Positions 7,965 to 16,138 of a stretch of DNA of 37,240 nt are shown one piece after another (positions within the stretch are counted from its first letter, which is position 1; every line of letters starts with the position of its first letter). Position numbers and translations under genes: made by a program. Origin of the DNA: Clostridium celatum DSM 1785 (GTDB lineage: Bacteria > Bacillota > Clostridia > Clostridiales > Clostridiaceae); NCBI RefSeq assembly GCF_000320405.1, contig NZ_KB291710.1, positions 1-37,240 on the forward strand. Reading direction: 5' to 3'. The notes beneath the pieces were generated by a model, which saw only the letters and a program-made list of their open reading frames with translations, did no database searches and was not told where the DNA came from.

Positions 7965-8086
7965 TTAATTACCCCCTTTTTATTTTATTCCCCAATATCA
8001 TTTTTATTAATTATACTATATTTACTTATTCTTCCATATATGTTTTTTGAAAATTACTTTTATAATTTATGAACCTTTTATTTAAA

Positions 8087-8127
8087 TTTTAAAACTATAT
8101 TGCTCTACATAGTTTTTAAAACTATAT
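8087..8127. promoter_or_regulatory. Palindrome plus direct repeat upstream of degV (putative operator)
   Basis: The 17-bp palindrome ATAGTTTT-T-AAAACTAT lies at 8109-8125. The 14-mer TTTTAAAACTATAT also occurs at 8087-8100 and again at 8114-8127, so one half-site is repeated 27 bp upstream. The position, between divergent hom and degV, suits a regulator-binding site; no known regulator motif matches with certainty. Confidence 0.4.
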
Positions 8128-8227
8128 CTTGTATTTATAATAATTATATGATAATATTTATATAGATAAATATTAAGTAAATCAAATTATTTTAAATAAA
8201 AAGTAAAATAAAAGGAAGGTTTTTAAA

Positions 8228-9076
8228 ATGGAAAAGATAGCTTTAATAACTGATAGCACTTGCGGATTGCCTGTGGAATATATTTACAAATACAATATTC
8301 ATGTTGTTAGATTAAAAATAATCTATAAAGATAGAGAATATATAGATGGAATTACTATATCTGCAGATGAGGTTTATTCTAAAATTGAAGAAGAGTTACC
8401 AACTACTTCTATGCCATCTGTTCAAGATGTTAGTGATTTATACGAAAAACTTATACTTGAAGGATACACACATGCAATCGTAATGCCAATTTCATCTGGA
8501 TTATCTGGAACAATAAATAGCTTTAGACTTGCTAGCTTAGAATATGAAAATAAAATTACTAGTTTTATTTTTGATACTAAAATATTATCTATGGCTGTAG
8601 GTTTATCAGTTATAGAAATAGGAAAACTAATTGAAGAAGGTAAAGATTTTAACTATATTTGCAATATAATTCCCAAATTAAGAGAAAATACATCAATGTA
8701 TTTTACTGTTGATACTTTAGAATATTTGATTAAAGGTGGTAGAATTGGTAAAGTTACTGGAAGTGTAGGTCAACTTTTAAATTTAAAACCTATAATAACA
8801 ATGTCTGATGATGGAACCTATACTAATTATTCAAAGGTTCGAGGTTCTAAGAAAGCATTTAATGAACTAGTTAAACTTGCTACAGATATTTTAGATAAAG
8901 GTAAAGGTAAGCTTGTAATAATGACTGGTACTATGCATGAAGAAGCTGAAAAACTAAAATCTATTTTATCCACTCATAAAAATGTTACATTTACTCATGT
9001 TGGTACAATTACACCAGCCGTAGGAATCCACTCAGGTCCACGTCTTTTAGCTATTGCTATACTAACTGAAATATAG
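8228..9076 (+). CDS. DegV family fatty-acid-binding protein (FakB-like)
   Basis: A 282-aa DegV protein. The N-terminal ITDSTCGLP, the TSMPS segment and PISSGLSGTINS form the fatty-acid carboxylate pocket of this family. The C-terminal domain has GGRIGKVTG, LKPII and HSGPRLLAIA. FakB-type members hand fatty acids to the kinase FakA, which makes acyl-phosphate for phospholipid synthesis; fakA is not in this window. The gene is divergent from hom with AAGGAAGG before the ATG. A 17-bp palindrome upstream may be its operator. It ends in TAG with TAA as the next in-frame codon. Confidence 0.92.
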   Translation: MEKIALITDSTCGLPVEYIYKYNIHVVRLKIIYKDREYIDGITISADEVYSKIEEELPTTSMPSVQDVSDLYEKLILEGYTHAIVMPISSGLSGTINSFRLASLEYENKITSFIFDTKILSMAVGLSVIEIGKLIEEGKDFNYICNIIPKLRENTSMYFTVDTLEYLIKGGRIGKVTGSVGQLLNLKPIITMSDDGTYTNYSKVRGSKKAFNELVKLATDILDKGKGKLVIMTGTMHEEAEKLKSILSTHKNVTFTHVGTITPAVGIHSGPRLLAIAILTEI

Positions 9077-9109
9077 TAACTACATCTTAAATTAATTAAT
9101 AAAAATAGA

Positions 9110-9157
9110 GAGCTATATAGTAAATGATTTTTAAACCATTTACTATATAGCTCCTTT
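9110..9157. terminator. Bidirectional terminator
   Basis: A 17-bp perfect stem (GAGCTATATAGTAAATG and complement) between degV and the convergent end of the nucleoside transporter operon; T-run on the right, A-rich on the left. Confidence 0.9.
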
Positions 9158-9168
9158 TATAGATAAAT

Positions 9169-10116
9169 TTATCTTTTTCCTGCATCAAATATTTCACCAG
9201 CAGCCTTTGGTGCTTGTGAAGATTTAGAGAATATGATTAATGCAATTAATGTAACTATATAAGGGAATACCTTTAATACTACTAATGGTATACTTGCTAG
9301 CTCTGGAATCACCTGTGCAACATTTGCTAATGTAGATGCAAATCCAAAGAAGAAAGTTGATGCTAATATTCCTAAAGGTCTCCATTGTCCAAATATTAAT
9401 GCTGCTAACGCAAGGAATCCTAATCCTGCAACATTTCCATTAAATTCACCTGAATATGTTACTAATATTATACATCCACCTAAAGCTGCTAATGCACCTG
9501 ATATCATAACACCTATATATCTAGTTCTCATTACATTAATACCTGCAGCTTGAGAAGCTTGTGGGTTTTCTCCACATGATCTTAATCTTAATCCAAATGA
9601 AGTTTTATATAATAAGAATGCACTTATTATTAATATTGCTAATACTAACCATGTTGTAGCATAAGTCTTTGTAAATAGTAATGGACCTATTACTGGAATA
9701 TCCTTTAACACTGGAATACTTTTTGGTAAGAAACCTAAAGTTATTCTTATATTACCACTACCAGTAATATTTCTTGCTAAAAATACTGTTAATGCTCCAG
9801 CCATCATATTAATAGCTGTACCACTTATAACTTGGTCTGCATTTAAGTTAATACTTGCAAATGCATGTAAAAGTGAGAATAAGGCTCCAACTATTGCAGC
9901 AACTAAAAGTCCTATCCATAATGCACTATTAACACCTGCTGCTTGAAGTTTAGATATTGTTAATGCTCCAGCAAAAGAACCTACTATCATAAACCCATCT
10001 AAGCCTATATTTACAATACCACTTCTTTCACAATAAAGCGCACCTAAAGCAGTAATTAGCATAGGTACAGTATACGCTATTGCATAAGGAAAAATTTGTA
10101 CAATTATATCCCACAT
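9169..10116 (-). CDS. nupQ: Nucleoside ABC transporter permease, NupQ-type
   Basis: A 315-aa integral membrane permease of the branched-chain/ribose type (BPD_transp_2). It has about eight to ten hydrophobic segments and the family signatures RSGIVNIGLDGFMIVG near residue 32 and LRSCGENPQASQAAGIN in the cytoplasmic coupling loop. Together with the adjacent permease and two-domain ATPase it forms the pore for nucleosides delivered by BMP lipoproteins. Its ATG overlaps the stop of nupP (TAATG), so translation is coupled. It is the last gene of the operon, followed by the bidirectional hairpin at 9110-9157. Confidence 0.92.
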   Translation of the reverse strand: MWDIIVQIFPYAIAYTVPMLITALGALYCERSGIVNIGLDGFMIVGSFAGALTISKLQAAGVNSALWIGLLVAAIVGALFSLLHAFASINLNADQVISGTAINMMAGALTVFLARNITGSGNIRITLGFLPKSIPVLKDIPVIGPLLFTKTYATTWLVLAILIISAFLLYKTSFGLRLRSCGENPQASQAAGINVMRTRYIGVMISGALAALGGCIILVTYSGEFNGNVAGLGFLALAALIFGQWRPLGILASTFFFGFASTLANVAQVIPELASIPLVVLKVFPYIVTLIALIIFSKSSQAPKAAGEIFDAGKR

Positions 10117-11195
10117 TATTTTTCCACCGCCCTTTCACCAGATGTTTTTATCTTTTTATCGTCTCTTTTTTTCTTTATACTCTTGATTATTCTATCCATA
10201 ACTACACTTGTTGCAGCAAAATAAATTATTGTAGCTATTATTGTATCTGCTAATTCTGGTGGTACCTTAACATTAGCATTCATAAATCCTTTACCAACAT
10301 ATAATACACCAAAGAATAATGCTGATAATAATACTCCAAATGGACCATTGTTACCTAGTAAGGCAACAGCTATTCCATCAAACCCTTGAGATGGCATTAC
10401 ACCTATTTGAAGTACTGTAGAGTTACCCATATATTGAACAACACCTGCTAATCCTGCTAACCCACCTGCTATCATCATAGAAATTACTATATTTCTATTT
10501 ACAGGCATACCTGCATATTCAGCACCAAATCTGTTATATCCAACTGCCTTTAATTCATATCCTAAAACAGTCTTATTTAAAACAAACCATATAACTAACA
10601 CAGAAAATATAGCTAAAAATATTCCATAGTTTATGTATGATCCACCAAATAAATTTGATAACCAATCTGCCTTTAAACTTGCAGAGTCTGCTAATCTAGC
10701 TGATTCTGTTTCAGTAGTTCCCTTTAAATATTTAGGAACCATATAATAAACTATCCAATATGCAGTCCAGTTCATCATGATAGCTGAAACAACTTCATTA
10801 ACATTAAATAATGCTTTTAAAAGTCCTGGTACAGCAGCCCAAATAGCTCCTGCTAAAATACCACAAACAATCATTAATGGTAATAATATAGGAGATGGTA
10901 AGTCAACTAATAACCCTATAGCCGTTACAGTAAATCCTCCGGCTAACATTTGACCTGGAGTTCCTATATTAAATAATCCAGTTTTGTTTGCAAAGGCAAA
11001 AGATAATCCAGTAAGAATTAATGGCGTTGCAGTTGCAATTGAATTACCTATTCTTTGAGCATTCATTAATCCGCCTTTAAATAAATAAGTATAACCATCT
11101 ATTGGATTAAATCCCATTGCTAGCATTAGTAAAAATCCAGCAAGTAATCCTAAAACTACTGCCATAATAGATTTTAATAATTGATTCTTATGCAC
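10116..11195 (-). CDS. nupP: Nucleoside ABC transporter permease, NupP-type
   Basis: A 359-aa permease of the same family as NupQ. It has several membrane helices starting around residue 9, the motif NKTGLFNIGTPGQMLAGG, the coupling loop LKAVGYNRFGAEYAGMPVNR, and a basic cytoplasmic C terminus (KSIKKKRDDKK). It starts at GTG, not ATG: AAGGAGG stands 7 bases before it, and the GTG overlaps the TAG of nupO by one base (TAGTG). It ends overlapping the ATG of nupQ. This tight packing supports a single transporter of fixed stoichiometry. Confidence 0.92.
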   Translation of the reverse strand: MHKNQLLKSIMAVVLGLLAGFLLMLAMGFNPIDGYTYLFKGGLMNAQRIGNSIATATPLILTGLSFAFANKTGLFNIGTPGQMLAGGFTVTAIGLLVDLPSPILLPLMIVCGILAGAIWAAVPGLLKALFNVNEVVSAIMMNWTAYWIVYYMVPKYLKGTTETESARLADSASLKADWLSNLFGGSYINYGIFLAIFSVLVIWFVLNKTVLGYELKAVGYNRFGAEYAGMPVNRNIVISMMIAGGLAGLAGVVQYMGNSTVLQIGVMPSQGFDGIAVALLGNNGPFGVLLSALFFGVLYVGKGFMNANVKVPPELADTIIATIIYFAATSVVMDRIIKSIKKKRDDKKIKTSGERAVEK

Positions 11196-12715
11196 TAAGC
11201 TTCCTCCTTCTTTATGCCGGCCATCATTAAACCAACTTCATTTTCATTTGTTTCATTAGCATTTACTATACCTATTAATTCACCATTATTTACAACAGCT
11301 ATTCTATCAGATACATTTAAAACCTCATCTAACTCAAGTGATACTAATAAGACAGCTTTTCCTAAATCTCTTTGTTCAACTAATCTTTTATGAATATATT
11401 CTATTGATCCAACATCTAAACCTCTAGTTGGTTGTACAGCAATTAAAAAGTCTGGATTAGATTCTATTTCACGTCCAATTACACCTTTTTGTTGGTTACC
11501 ACCTGATAGTGATCTTGCTATAGATTTTCCACCTTCACCAGATCTAACGTCAAATGTTTCAATTATCTTCTTTGCATATTCTGAAATCTTTGCTCTATTA
11601 ATTAAACCATTCTTAGAAAACGGCTTATTTCTATAAGCTTTAAGCACCATATTATCTTCCATTGTATAATCAAGAATTAATCCTCTTTTATGTCTATCTT
11701 CTGGAATATGTGCCATTCCTTCATCTATTCTTTGACGTATTGAATCTTTATTTATATTTTTTCCTTTAAATATAATGTTTCCTGACTCTATACTTCTCAT
11801 TCCTGTTAAAGCTTCTACTAATTCTGTTTGTCCATTACCTTCAACACCAGCAATACCAACTATTTCACCTGCTCTGATATCCAATGAAAAATCTTTCAAT
11901 CCAAGAACTTTTTTATTATTATTAACAGATAAATTTTCTATTTTTACAACTATATCCTTTGGCTTAGCTTCAGTTTTTTCAACTTTAAATGATACTTCTC
12001 TTCCAACCATCATTTTAGCCATTTCAGCTTCTGTAGTATCCTTAACATCTACAGTCCCTATGTACTTACCTCTTCTAATAACTGTACATCTATTAGCGGC
12101 TTCTTTAATTTCTCTTAACTTATGAGTAATTAAAATAATAGATTTTCCTTCTTTAGTCATGTTTTTCATAATTGAAATTAACTCATCAATTTCACTTGGA
12201 GTTAAAACCGCTGTTGGTTCATCAAATATTAAAACATTCGCATTTCTATAAAGCATTTTTAATATTTCTACTCTTTGTTGCATTCCAACAGAAATATCTT
12301 CTATTTTGGCGTAAGGATCAACATTTAACCCATACTGTTTAGATAATTCTTCAATTTTCTTTGCGGCTGTTTTGATATCTACAGTTAATCCCTTTCTAGG
12401 TTCACAGCCCAAAATTATGTTTTCTGTAACCGTAAAATTATCTACTAATTTAAAATGTTGATGAACCATTCCAATCCCTAAGTCATTTGCTACATTAGGA
12501 TTAGATATTTTTACTTCTTTACCTCTAACCTTTATAGAACCTCTATCTGGCTTGTACATACCGAATAGCATTCCCATTAGTGTTGATTTACCAGCACCAT
12601 TTTCACCTAAAAGAGCATGTATCTCTCCTTCTTCAAGTTGTAGTGTAATATTATCATTTGCCACTATTCCTGGAAATTCTTTACGAATATTTAGCATCTC
12701 AACTACATATGCCAT
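11195..12715 (-). CDS. nupO: Nucleoside ABC transporter ATP-binding protein, two ATPase domains
   Basis: A 506-aa protein with two ABC domains, as in sugar and nucleoside importers of the RbsA/NupO type. Domain 1 has Walker A GENGAGKST (37-45), signature ISVGMQQR and Walker B LIFDEPTAVLTP. Domain 2 has a degenerate Walker A (GVEGNGQTE, no Lys), signature LSGGNQQK and QPTRGLDVGS, so only the first site is fully canonical, as is usual for the family. Neighbours (two permeases, BMP lipoproteins, PurR-type boxes, purine aptamers) make purine nucleosides the likely cargo. It is first in the operon and ends in TAG overlapping the nupP start. Confidence 0.93.
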   Translation of the reverse strand: MAYVVEMLNIRKEFPGIVANDNITLQLEEGEIHALLGENGAGKSTLMGMLFGMYKPDRGSIKVRGKEVKISNPNVANDLGIGMVHQHFKLVDNFTVTENIILGCEPRKGLTVDIKTAAKKIEELSKQYGLNVDPYAKIEDISVGMQQRVEILKMLYRNANVLIFDEPTAVLTPSEIDELISIMKNMTKEGKSIILITHKLREIKEAANRCTVIRRGKYIGTVDVKDTTEAEMAKMMVGREVSFKVEKTEAKPKDIVVKIENLSVNNNKKVLGLKDFSLDIRAGEIVGIAGVEGNGQTELVEALTGMRSIESGNIIFKGKNINKDSIRQRIDEGMAHIPEDRHKRGLILDYTMEDNMVLKAYRNKPFSKNGLINRAKISEYAKKIIETFDVRSGEGGKSIARSLSGGNQQKGVIGREIESNPDFLIAVQPTRGLDVGSIEYIHKRLVEQRDLGKAVLLVSLELDEVLNVSDRIAVVNNGELIGIVNANETNENEVGLMMAGIKKEEA

Positions 12716-12813
12716 GGATATCCTCCTTTAATTAAATATTTTATAACATATATTATTAATTTAATTTATGCGGATTATAAGTTAATATACTTAACTTAAT
12801 AATCTCATAATTA

Positions 12814-12855
12814 CTTCCGAACTTCTTTTTAAGTATAATTTAAATAATTCGCATT
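12814..12855 (-). promoter_or_regulatory. Inverted PurBox pair (PurR-type operator)
   Basis: On the minus strand CGAAT (12851-12847) and its inverted partner GTTCG (12822-12818) are separated by 24 bp. With 14-bp PurBoxes centred on CGAAC this equals the roughly 16-bp gap of Bacillus-type PurR operators. Box 1 falls inside the promoter spacer and the -10 lies between the boxes, so binding would block RNA polymerase. Box 1 deviates (CGAAT for CGAAC). The regulator's identity is inferred. Confidence 0.6.
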
Positions 12856-12860
12856 TTCAA
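12832..12860 (-). promoter_or_regulatory. Sigma-A promoter of nupOPQ
   Basis: On the minus strand TTGAAA (12860-12855), a 17-bp spacer and TATACT (12837-12832), about 115 bases before the nupO ATG. Confidence 0.75.
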
Positions 12861-13110
12861 CATTTTTTTCGCTTATTTTTATAAATAATATACTATATTA
12901 ATTCTATTTGTATATTTTTATCAAAATTTATTTAATTCATATATATTTTCTATTCAATTAGGCATTTTTGTGCATATTTCATCATATTTTCTACTCACAT
13001 CTTGCTTAGTATTATTTTTAAAAAACACATAAATTTAAACTTAAATTTTAAAAATAATTTATGTTATTTCAAATTAGTGTATACTATTTATATTTTCCAT
13101 TATACTTTTG

Positions 13111-13152
13111 ATATAAAAAGAGCTATGTAAATCATCTTAACATAGCTCTTTT
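13111..13152 (-). terminator. Intrinsic terminator after bmp1
   Basis: GAGCTATGT pairs with ACATAGCTC across an 11-nt loop, extended by A/T pairs, with U-runs on both sides. It separates bmp1 from nupO, so the transporter operon needs its own promoter. Confidence 0.85.
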
Positions 13153-13165
13153 TTATTATAATTTC

Positions 13166-14230
13166 TTATAATTCAGTTTTAACTTGTATTTCTCCACTCT
13201 TAATAGCATTTAATACTTCATTAACTTTAGCTACTGTATCATCATTTAAGTTTGGATTTTCTGCTGGTATACCAACACCATCATTTTCAGCATTAAATGT
13301 TAATATTTTGCCACCTGGGAATTCACCATTTAATTCAGCTTCAATCATTTGATAAGCTGCTTCATCAATCTTCTTAATAGCTGAAGTTAAAATTACAGAC
13401 TTGTCTCCTTCATATATACCATCAGCATATTGGTCAGAATCAACACCGATAACCCATACCTCTTCACCGTTAACAACTCTTGTCTTAGCTTCTGTTATAA
13501 CACCAGTACCAACTCCACCAGCTGCTGCGAAGATTGCCTTAACACCATTATCATACATTTGAGCTGCTAATTGTTGTCCTAAAGCTGTATCAGAGAATGA
13601 ACCTGACTAAAATATATTTTCAGCTTTTAAGCTAACATTTGATCCATAATTTTCATTAGCATAAGCTACACCTTGTTGGAATCCATAGTTAAACTTTTGA
13701 ACTGCTGGTATTTCCATACCACCGATAAATCCTAATTCTCCAGTTTGTAATTGAACTGCTGCTGCAACACCTGCTGCAAATCCACTTTGTTCTTCAGCAA
13801 AGTATATAGCAACTGTATTATCTCCTACATGATAATTATCTTGTCCATCATTTGGCTCACCATCGATTATAACAAATTTAGCATCATTATATTGTTCTTG
13901 AGCTTTATATATAGCTGTTTCAAATTTGAAACCTGGTGTTACAATAAATTTATATCCTGCATCATAAAGATTTTGTATTTCTGTTAAATAGTTTGCTTCC
14001 GTTTCTCCTGATGGTTGCATATAGTTCTTTTCTATTCCAAGTTCTTTTTCAGCTTTTTGAATTCCTTCCCATGTACCTTGGTTAAATGACTTATCATCAA
14101 TTGTTCCTGCGTCAGTAACCATACCAACTTTTAATCCTGCTTCTCCTGAACCATTATCACTATTTCCACAACCAACTAATCCTGTTAGCATTAATGCTGA
14201 AAGTGCTAATGCAATAACTTTTTTCTTCAT
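13166..14230 (-). pseudogene. BMP-family nucleoside-binding lipoprotein, interrupted by an in-frame TAG (bmp1)
   Basis: A 354-codon frame for a BMP/PnrA-family substrate-binding lipoprotein. The signal peptide ends in lipobox LVGC (Cys21); then come KVGMVTDAGTIDDKSFNQG, the first lobe to about 206, and GVDSDQY with the C-terminal lobe. Codon 208 is TAG (13607-13609), where the intact paralogue has Tyr211 (NIVYSGSF versus NIF-stop-SGSF). The frame continues unbroken and well conserved for 145 codons after it. Without readthrough the product loses the second lobe and could not bind ligand. bmp3 has the same TAG at the same place. It has an intact guanine aptamer with terminator, a consensus promoter, and its own downstream terminator. 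Either a recent pseudogene or a gene read through by suppression. Confidence 0.85.
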
Positions 14231-14290
14231 AAATAAACTCCTCCTAAATGTTAACTTTTTACATAGCTTTATACTTACCCTTATTGTTAT

Positions 14291-14330
14291 AAAAAAAACG
14301 TATTAATTTCTAAAGTGAAATTAATACGTT
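14291..14330 (-). terminator. Riboswitch terminator of bmp1 (intact)
   Basis: On the minus strand AACGTATTAATTTC pairs perfectly with GAAATTAATACGTT over a 6-nt loop and is followed by eight U. It lies 45 nt after the aptamer and about 60 nt before the ATG: a classic OFF-switch transcription terminator. Confidence 0.9.
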
Positions 14331-14375
14331 AAAAACTCTTTTATAATTCGTATAGAGTTAGTATATACTAAGTTC

Positions 14376-14440
14376 ACTCATAGTCGAAAATTTATGGCTT
14401 CCGGTAGATACATCCCACCATATTTGGGATTTATATGAGT
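14376..14440 (-). promoter_or_regulatory. Purine riboswitch aptamer of bmp1 (guanine class)
   Basis: A 65-nt aptamer closed by P1 ACTCATA/TATGAGT. It carries the P2 loop AATATGG, the core GTATCTACC (the usual bulged third base of GTTTCTACC is A), P3 with loop CCATAA, and GACTAT at J3/1. The C of GACTAT marks guanine/hypoxanthine specificity (adenine aptamers have GATTAT). The L2 GG and L3 CC needed for loop-loop pairing are present. Confidence 0.92.
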
Positions 14441-14445
14441 CGTTT

Positions 14446-14489
14446 TATTGTTCGTATTTAATTATAATTTATCTTCTTATTTTTGTCAA
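14446..14489 (-). promoter_or_regulatory. Consensus promoter plus PurBox-like site of bmp1
   Basis: On the minus strand TTGACA (14489-14484), a 17-bp spacer, TATAAT (14466-14461): a perfect sigma-A promoter. Just downstream, over the start site, is ACGAACAATA (14455-14446), which matches a PurR box. No inverted partner is seen, so PurR control is tentative. Confidence 0.8.
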
Positions 14490-14600
14490 TATAAGTTTTA
14501 TTTTACATGTTTTTTTATTATTTGTTGTATTTTAAGGATTTATATATTATTTTATCGAAAATAAATCATATTATTAAACTTGTTAGCTATCCATTATTTC

Positions 14601-14631
14601 AAAAGACTATGTTAATCAAATTAACATAGTC
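14601..14631 (-). terminator. Intrinsic terminator after bmp2
   Basis: GACTATGTTAA / TTAACATAGTC, 11-bp perfect stem with a 5-nt loop, followed by UUUU on the minus strand. Nearly the same sequence ends bmp3, marking the tandem duplication. Confidence 0.85.
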
Positions 14632-14648
14632 CTATATTTAAATTAATT

Positions 14649-15722
14649 TTACAATTCACTTTTAACTTCTATTTCTCCACTCTTAATAGCTTCTAATACT
14701 TCCTTAACTTTAGCTACTGTATCATCACTTAAGTTTGGATTTTCTTCTGGAATACCTACTGCATCATTTTTAGCATCAAATATTAATGATTGACCACCTG
14801 GGAATTCATTATTTAATTCAGCTTCTATCATTTGATAAGATGCTACATTAACTTTCTTAACAGCCGATGTTAAAATTACTGACTTATTTCCTTCATAAAT
14901 ACCATCAGCATATTGATCTGAATCAACACCTATAATCCATGCTTCTTCACCATTAACTGCTCTTGTTTTAGCTTCTGTTATAGCACCCATACCAGTTCCA
15001 CCAGCTGCAGCAAATATTACTTTAACACCTCTATCATACATTTGAGCTGCTATTTGTTGACCTAGAGCTAAATCAGTAAATGAACCTGAGTAAACTATAT
15101 TTTCAGCTTTTAAGCTAACATCTGTTCCAAGATTTTCATTTGCATAAGCTACACCTTGTTGGAATCCAAAGTTAAATCTTCTAACTGCTGGCGATTCCAT
15201 ACCACCTATAAATCCGAACTCTCCAGTTTTTAATTCAACTGCTGCTGCAACACCTGCTGCAAATCCACCCTCTTCTTCAGCAAACTGTATTGCAACTGAA
15301 TTATCTGCTACAACATAGTTTCCATTTTCGTCCATAGGTGCTCCATCAAGTATAACAAATTTTGCATCTTCATACTTTTGTTGCGCCTTGTATATAGCTG
15401 TTTCTAGTTTGAACCCTGGTCCTATTATAAATTTATAACCTGAATCATAAAGATTTTGAATTTCTGTTAAATAATCAGCTTCTGTTTCTCCTGAAGGCTT
15501 TAAGTAGTTCTTTTCAATCCCAAGATTTTCTTCCGCTTCTACTATCCCTTCCCAAGTACCTTGATTAAATGATTTATCATCAATTGTACCAGAGTCAGTA
15601 ATCATACCAACCTTTAACGTCGCTTCTCCTGAATTTGATGAATTATTATTGTTGTTTCCACAACCAACTAATCCTGTTAACATTAGTGCTGAAAGTACTA
15701 ATGTAATAACTTTTTTCTTCAT
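14649..15722 (-). CDS. BMP-family nucleoside-binding lipoprotein, intact copy (bmp2)
   Basis: A 357-aa BMP/PnrA-family lipoprotein, full length for the family. The signal peptide ends in LVGC (Cys21), followed by an Asn/Ser linker. Lobe 1 opens VGMITDSGTIDDKSFNQGTW; the hinge region has NIVYSGSFTDLALGQQ with Tyr211 intact; lobe 2 contains AAAGGTGMG and GVDSDQYADG. It captures nucleosides outside the membrane and passes them to the NupOPQ transporter. Of the three copies this is the only one with an uninterrupted frame. Its leader has a canonical guanine aptamer, but the terminator stem is eroded and lacks a U-run, so attenuation may be weak. AGGAGGAG precedes the ATG. Confidence 0.93.
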   Translation of the reverse strand: MKKKVITLVLSALMLTGLVGCGNNNNNSSNSGEATLKVGMITDSGTIDDKSFNQGTWEGIVEAEENLGIEKNYLKPSGETEADYLTEIQNLYDSGYKFIIGPGFKLETAIYKAQQKYEDAKFVILDGAPMDENGNYVVADNSVAIQFAEEEGGFAAGVAAAVELKTGEFGFIGGMESPAVRRFNFGFQQGVAYANENLGTDVSLKAENIVYSGSFTDLALGQQIAAQMYDRGVKVIFAAAGGTGMGAITEAKTRAVNGEEAWIIGVDSDQYADGIYEGNKSVILTSAVKKVNVASYQMIEAELNNEFPGGQSLIFDAKNDAVGIPEENPNLSDDTVAKVKEVLEAIKSGEIEVKSEL

Positions 15723-15752
15723 ATGTACACTCCTCCTAAATACTCATATTTC

Positions 15753-15779
15753 TAATATACCTACTTAATAGGTATATTA
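15753..15779 (-). other. Hairpin just upstream of the bmp2 ribosome binding site
   Basis: TAATATACCTA / TAGGTATATTA, an 11-bp perfect stem with a 5-nt loop, ends 15 bases before AGGAGGAG. It has no U-run, so it is not a terminator. It occurs only in bmp2 and could affect mRNA stability or ribosome access. Confidence 0.5.
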
Positions 15780-15782
15780 AAG

Positions 15783-15814
15783 ACGTATCGATTCCCAAAG
15801 TGAAAGTAATACGC
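15783..15814 (-). other. Eroded riboswitch terminator of bmp2
   Basis: The segment aligned to the bmp1 terminator keeps the outer CGTAT pairs and the ACTTT loop but has two central mismatches and wobble pairs, and the U-run is replaced by TCTTTAATA. Termination here should be poor. Confidence 0.6.
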
Positions 15815-15858
15815 TACAATCTACTCATTATTCGTATATAGTCGCTTGCACTAAATTC

Positions 15859-15923
15859 ACTCATAGTCGGAAATTTACGGCTTCCGGTAGAAACACCCCA
15901 CCACATCTGGGGTTCATATGAGT
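15859..15923 (-). promoter_or_regulatory. Purine riboswitch aptamer of bmp2 (guanine class)
   Basis: A 65-nt aptamer closed by ACTCATA/TATGAGT. All core elements are canonical: GATGTGG in loop 2, GTTTCTACC, CCGTAA in loop 3, and GACTAT with the guanine-specifying C. P2 is the most GC-rich of the three copies. Confidence 0.93.
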
Positions 15924-15928
15924 TGTTC

Positions 15929-15971
15929 TATTGTTCGTGTTTATTATATTTAATATTATTTTCTATGTCAA
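15929..15971 (-). promoter_or_regulatory. Consensus promoter plus PurBox-like site of bmp2
   Basis: On the minus strand TTGACA (15971-15966), 17-bp spacer, TATAAT (15948-15943), then ACGAACAATA (15938-15929) across the start site. The layout is identical to bmp1 although the spacer sequence differs. Confidence 0.8.
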
Positions 15972-16090
15972 TATTATTTATATACTTTTTACACTTTTAT
16001 ATTTTATTAATTCGATAATATCTCTTATTAGTATTTTTTATTTTTATTATTTTCTATAATTTAACACAACTTTTATTATTTCCTAGCTAA

Positions 16091-16123
16091 AAAGGACTAT
16101 GTTAATCTTATTAACATAGTCCT
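16091..16123 (-). terminator. Intrinsic terminator after bmp3
   Basis: AGGACTATGTTAA / TTAACATAGTCCT, 13-bp perfect stem with a 5-nt loop, followed by a U-rich tract on the minus strand. Confidence 0.85.
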
Positions 16124-16138
16124 AAGTTTATATCAATA

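Larger units (their letters stand above)
12716..13165. other. 450-bp intergenic region, promoter region of nupOPQ
   Basis: No gene is seen. It holds, on the minus strand, the bmp1 terminator (13111-13152), a long AT-rich hairpin with CATAAATT/AATTTATG arms (about 13028-13063) followed by a U-run that may be a second terminator, and the nupO promoter with a PurBox pair (12814-12860). The leader is about 110 nt; I find no purine aptamer in it, unlike in front of the bmp genes. Confidence 0.6.

Noticed and set aside
7666..7968. Plus-strand frame of 100 codons over hom
   Set aside because: It lies wholly within the coding region of hom on the opposite strand and lacks an RBS.
12716..12813. A fourth purine riboswitch in the nupO leader
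   Set aside because: The leader lacks the TTTCTACC core and the GACTAT junction; only the PurBox pair and promoter upstream of it are supported.
13607..13609. Genome-wide reassignment of TAG to an amino acid
   Set aside because: Several unrelated genes in the window use TAG as their natural stop, followed within a few codons by another stop or overlapping the next gene's start.
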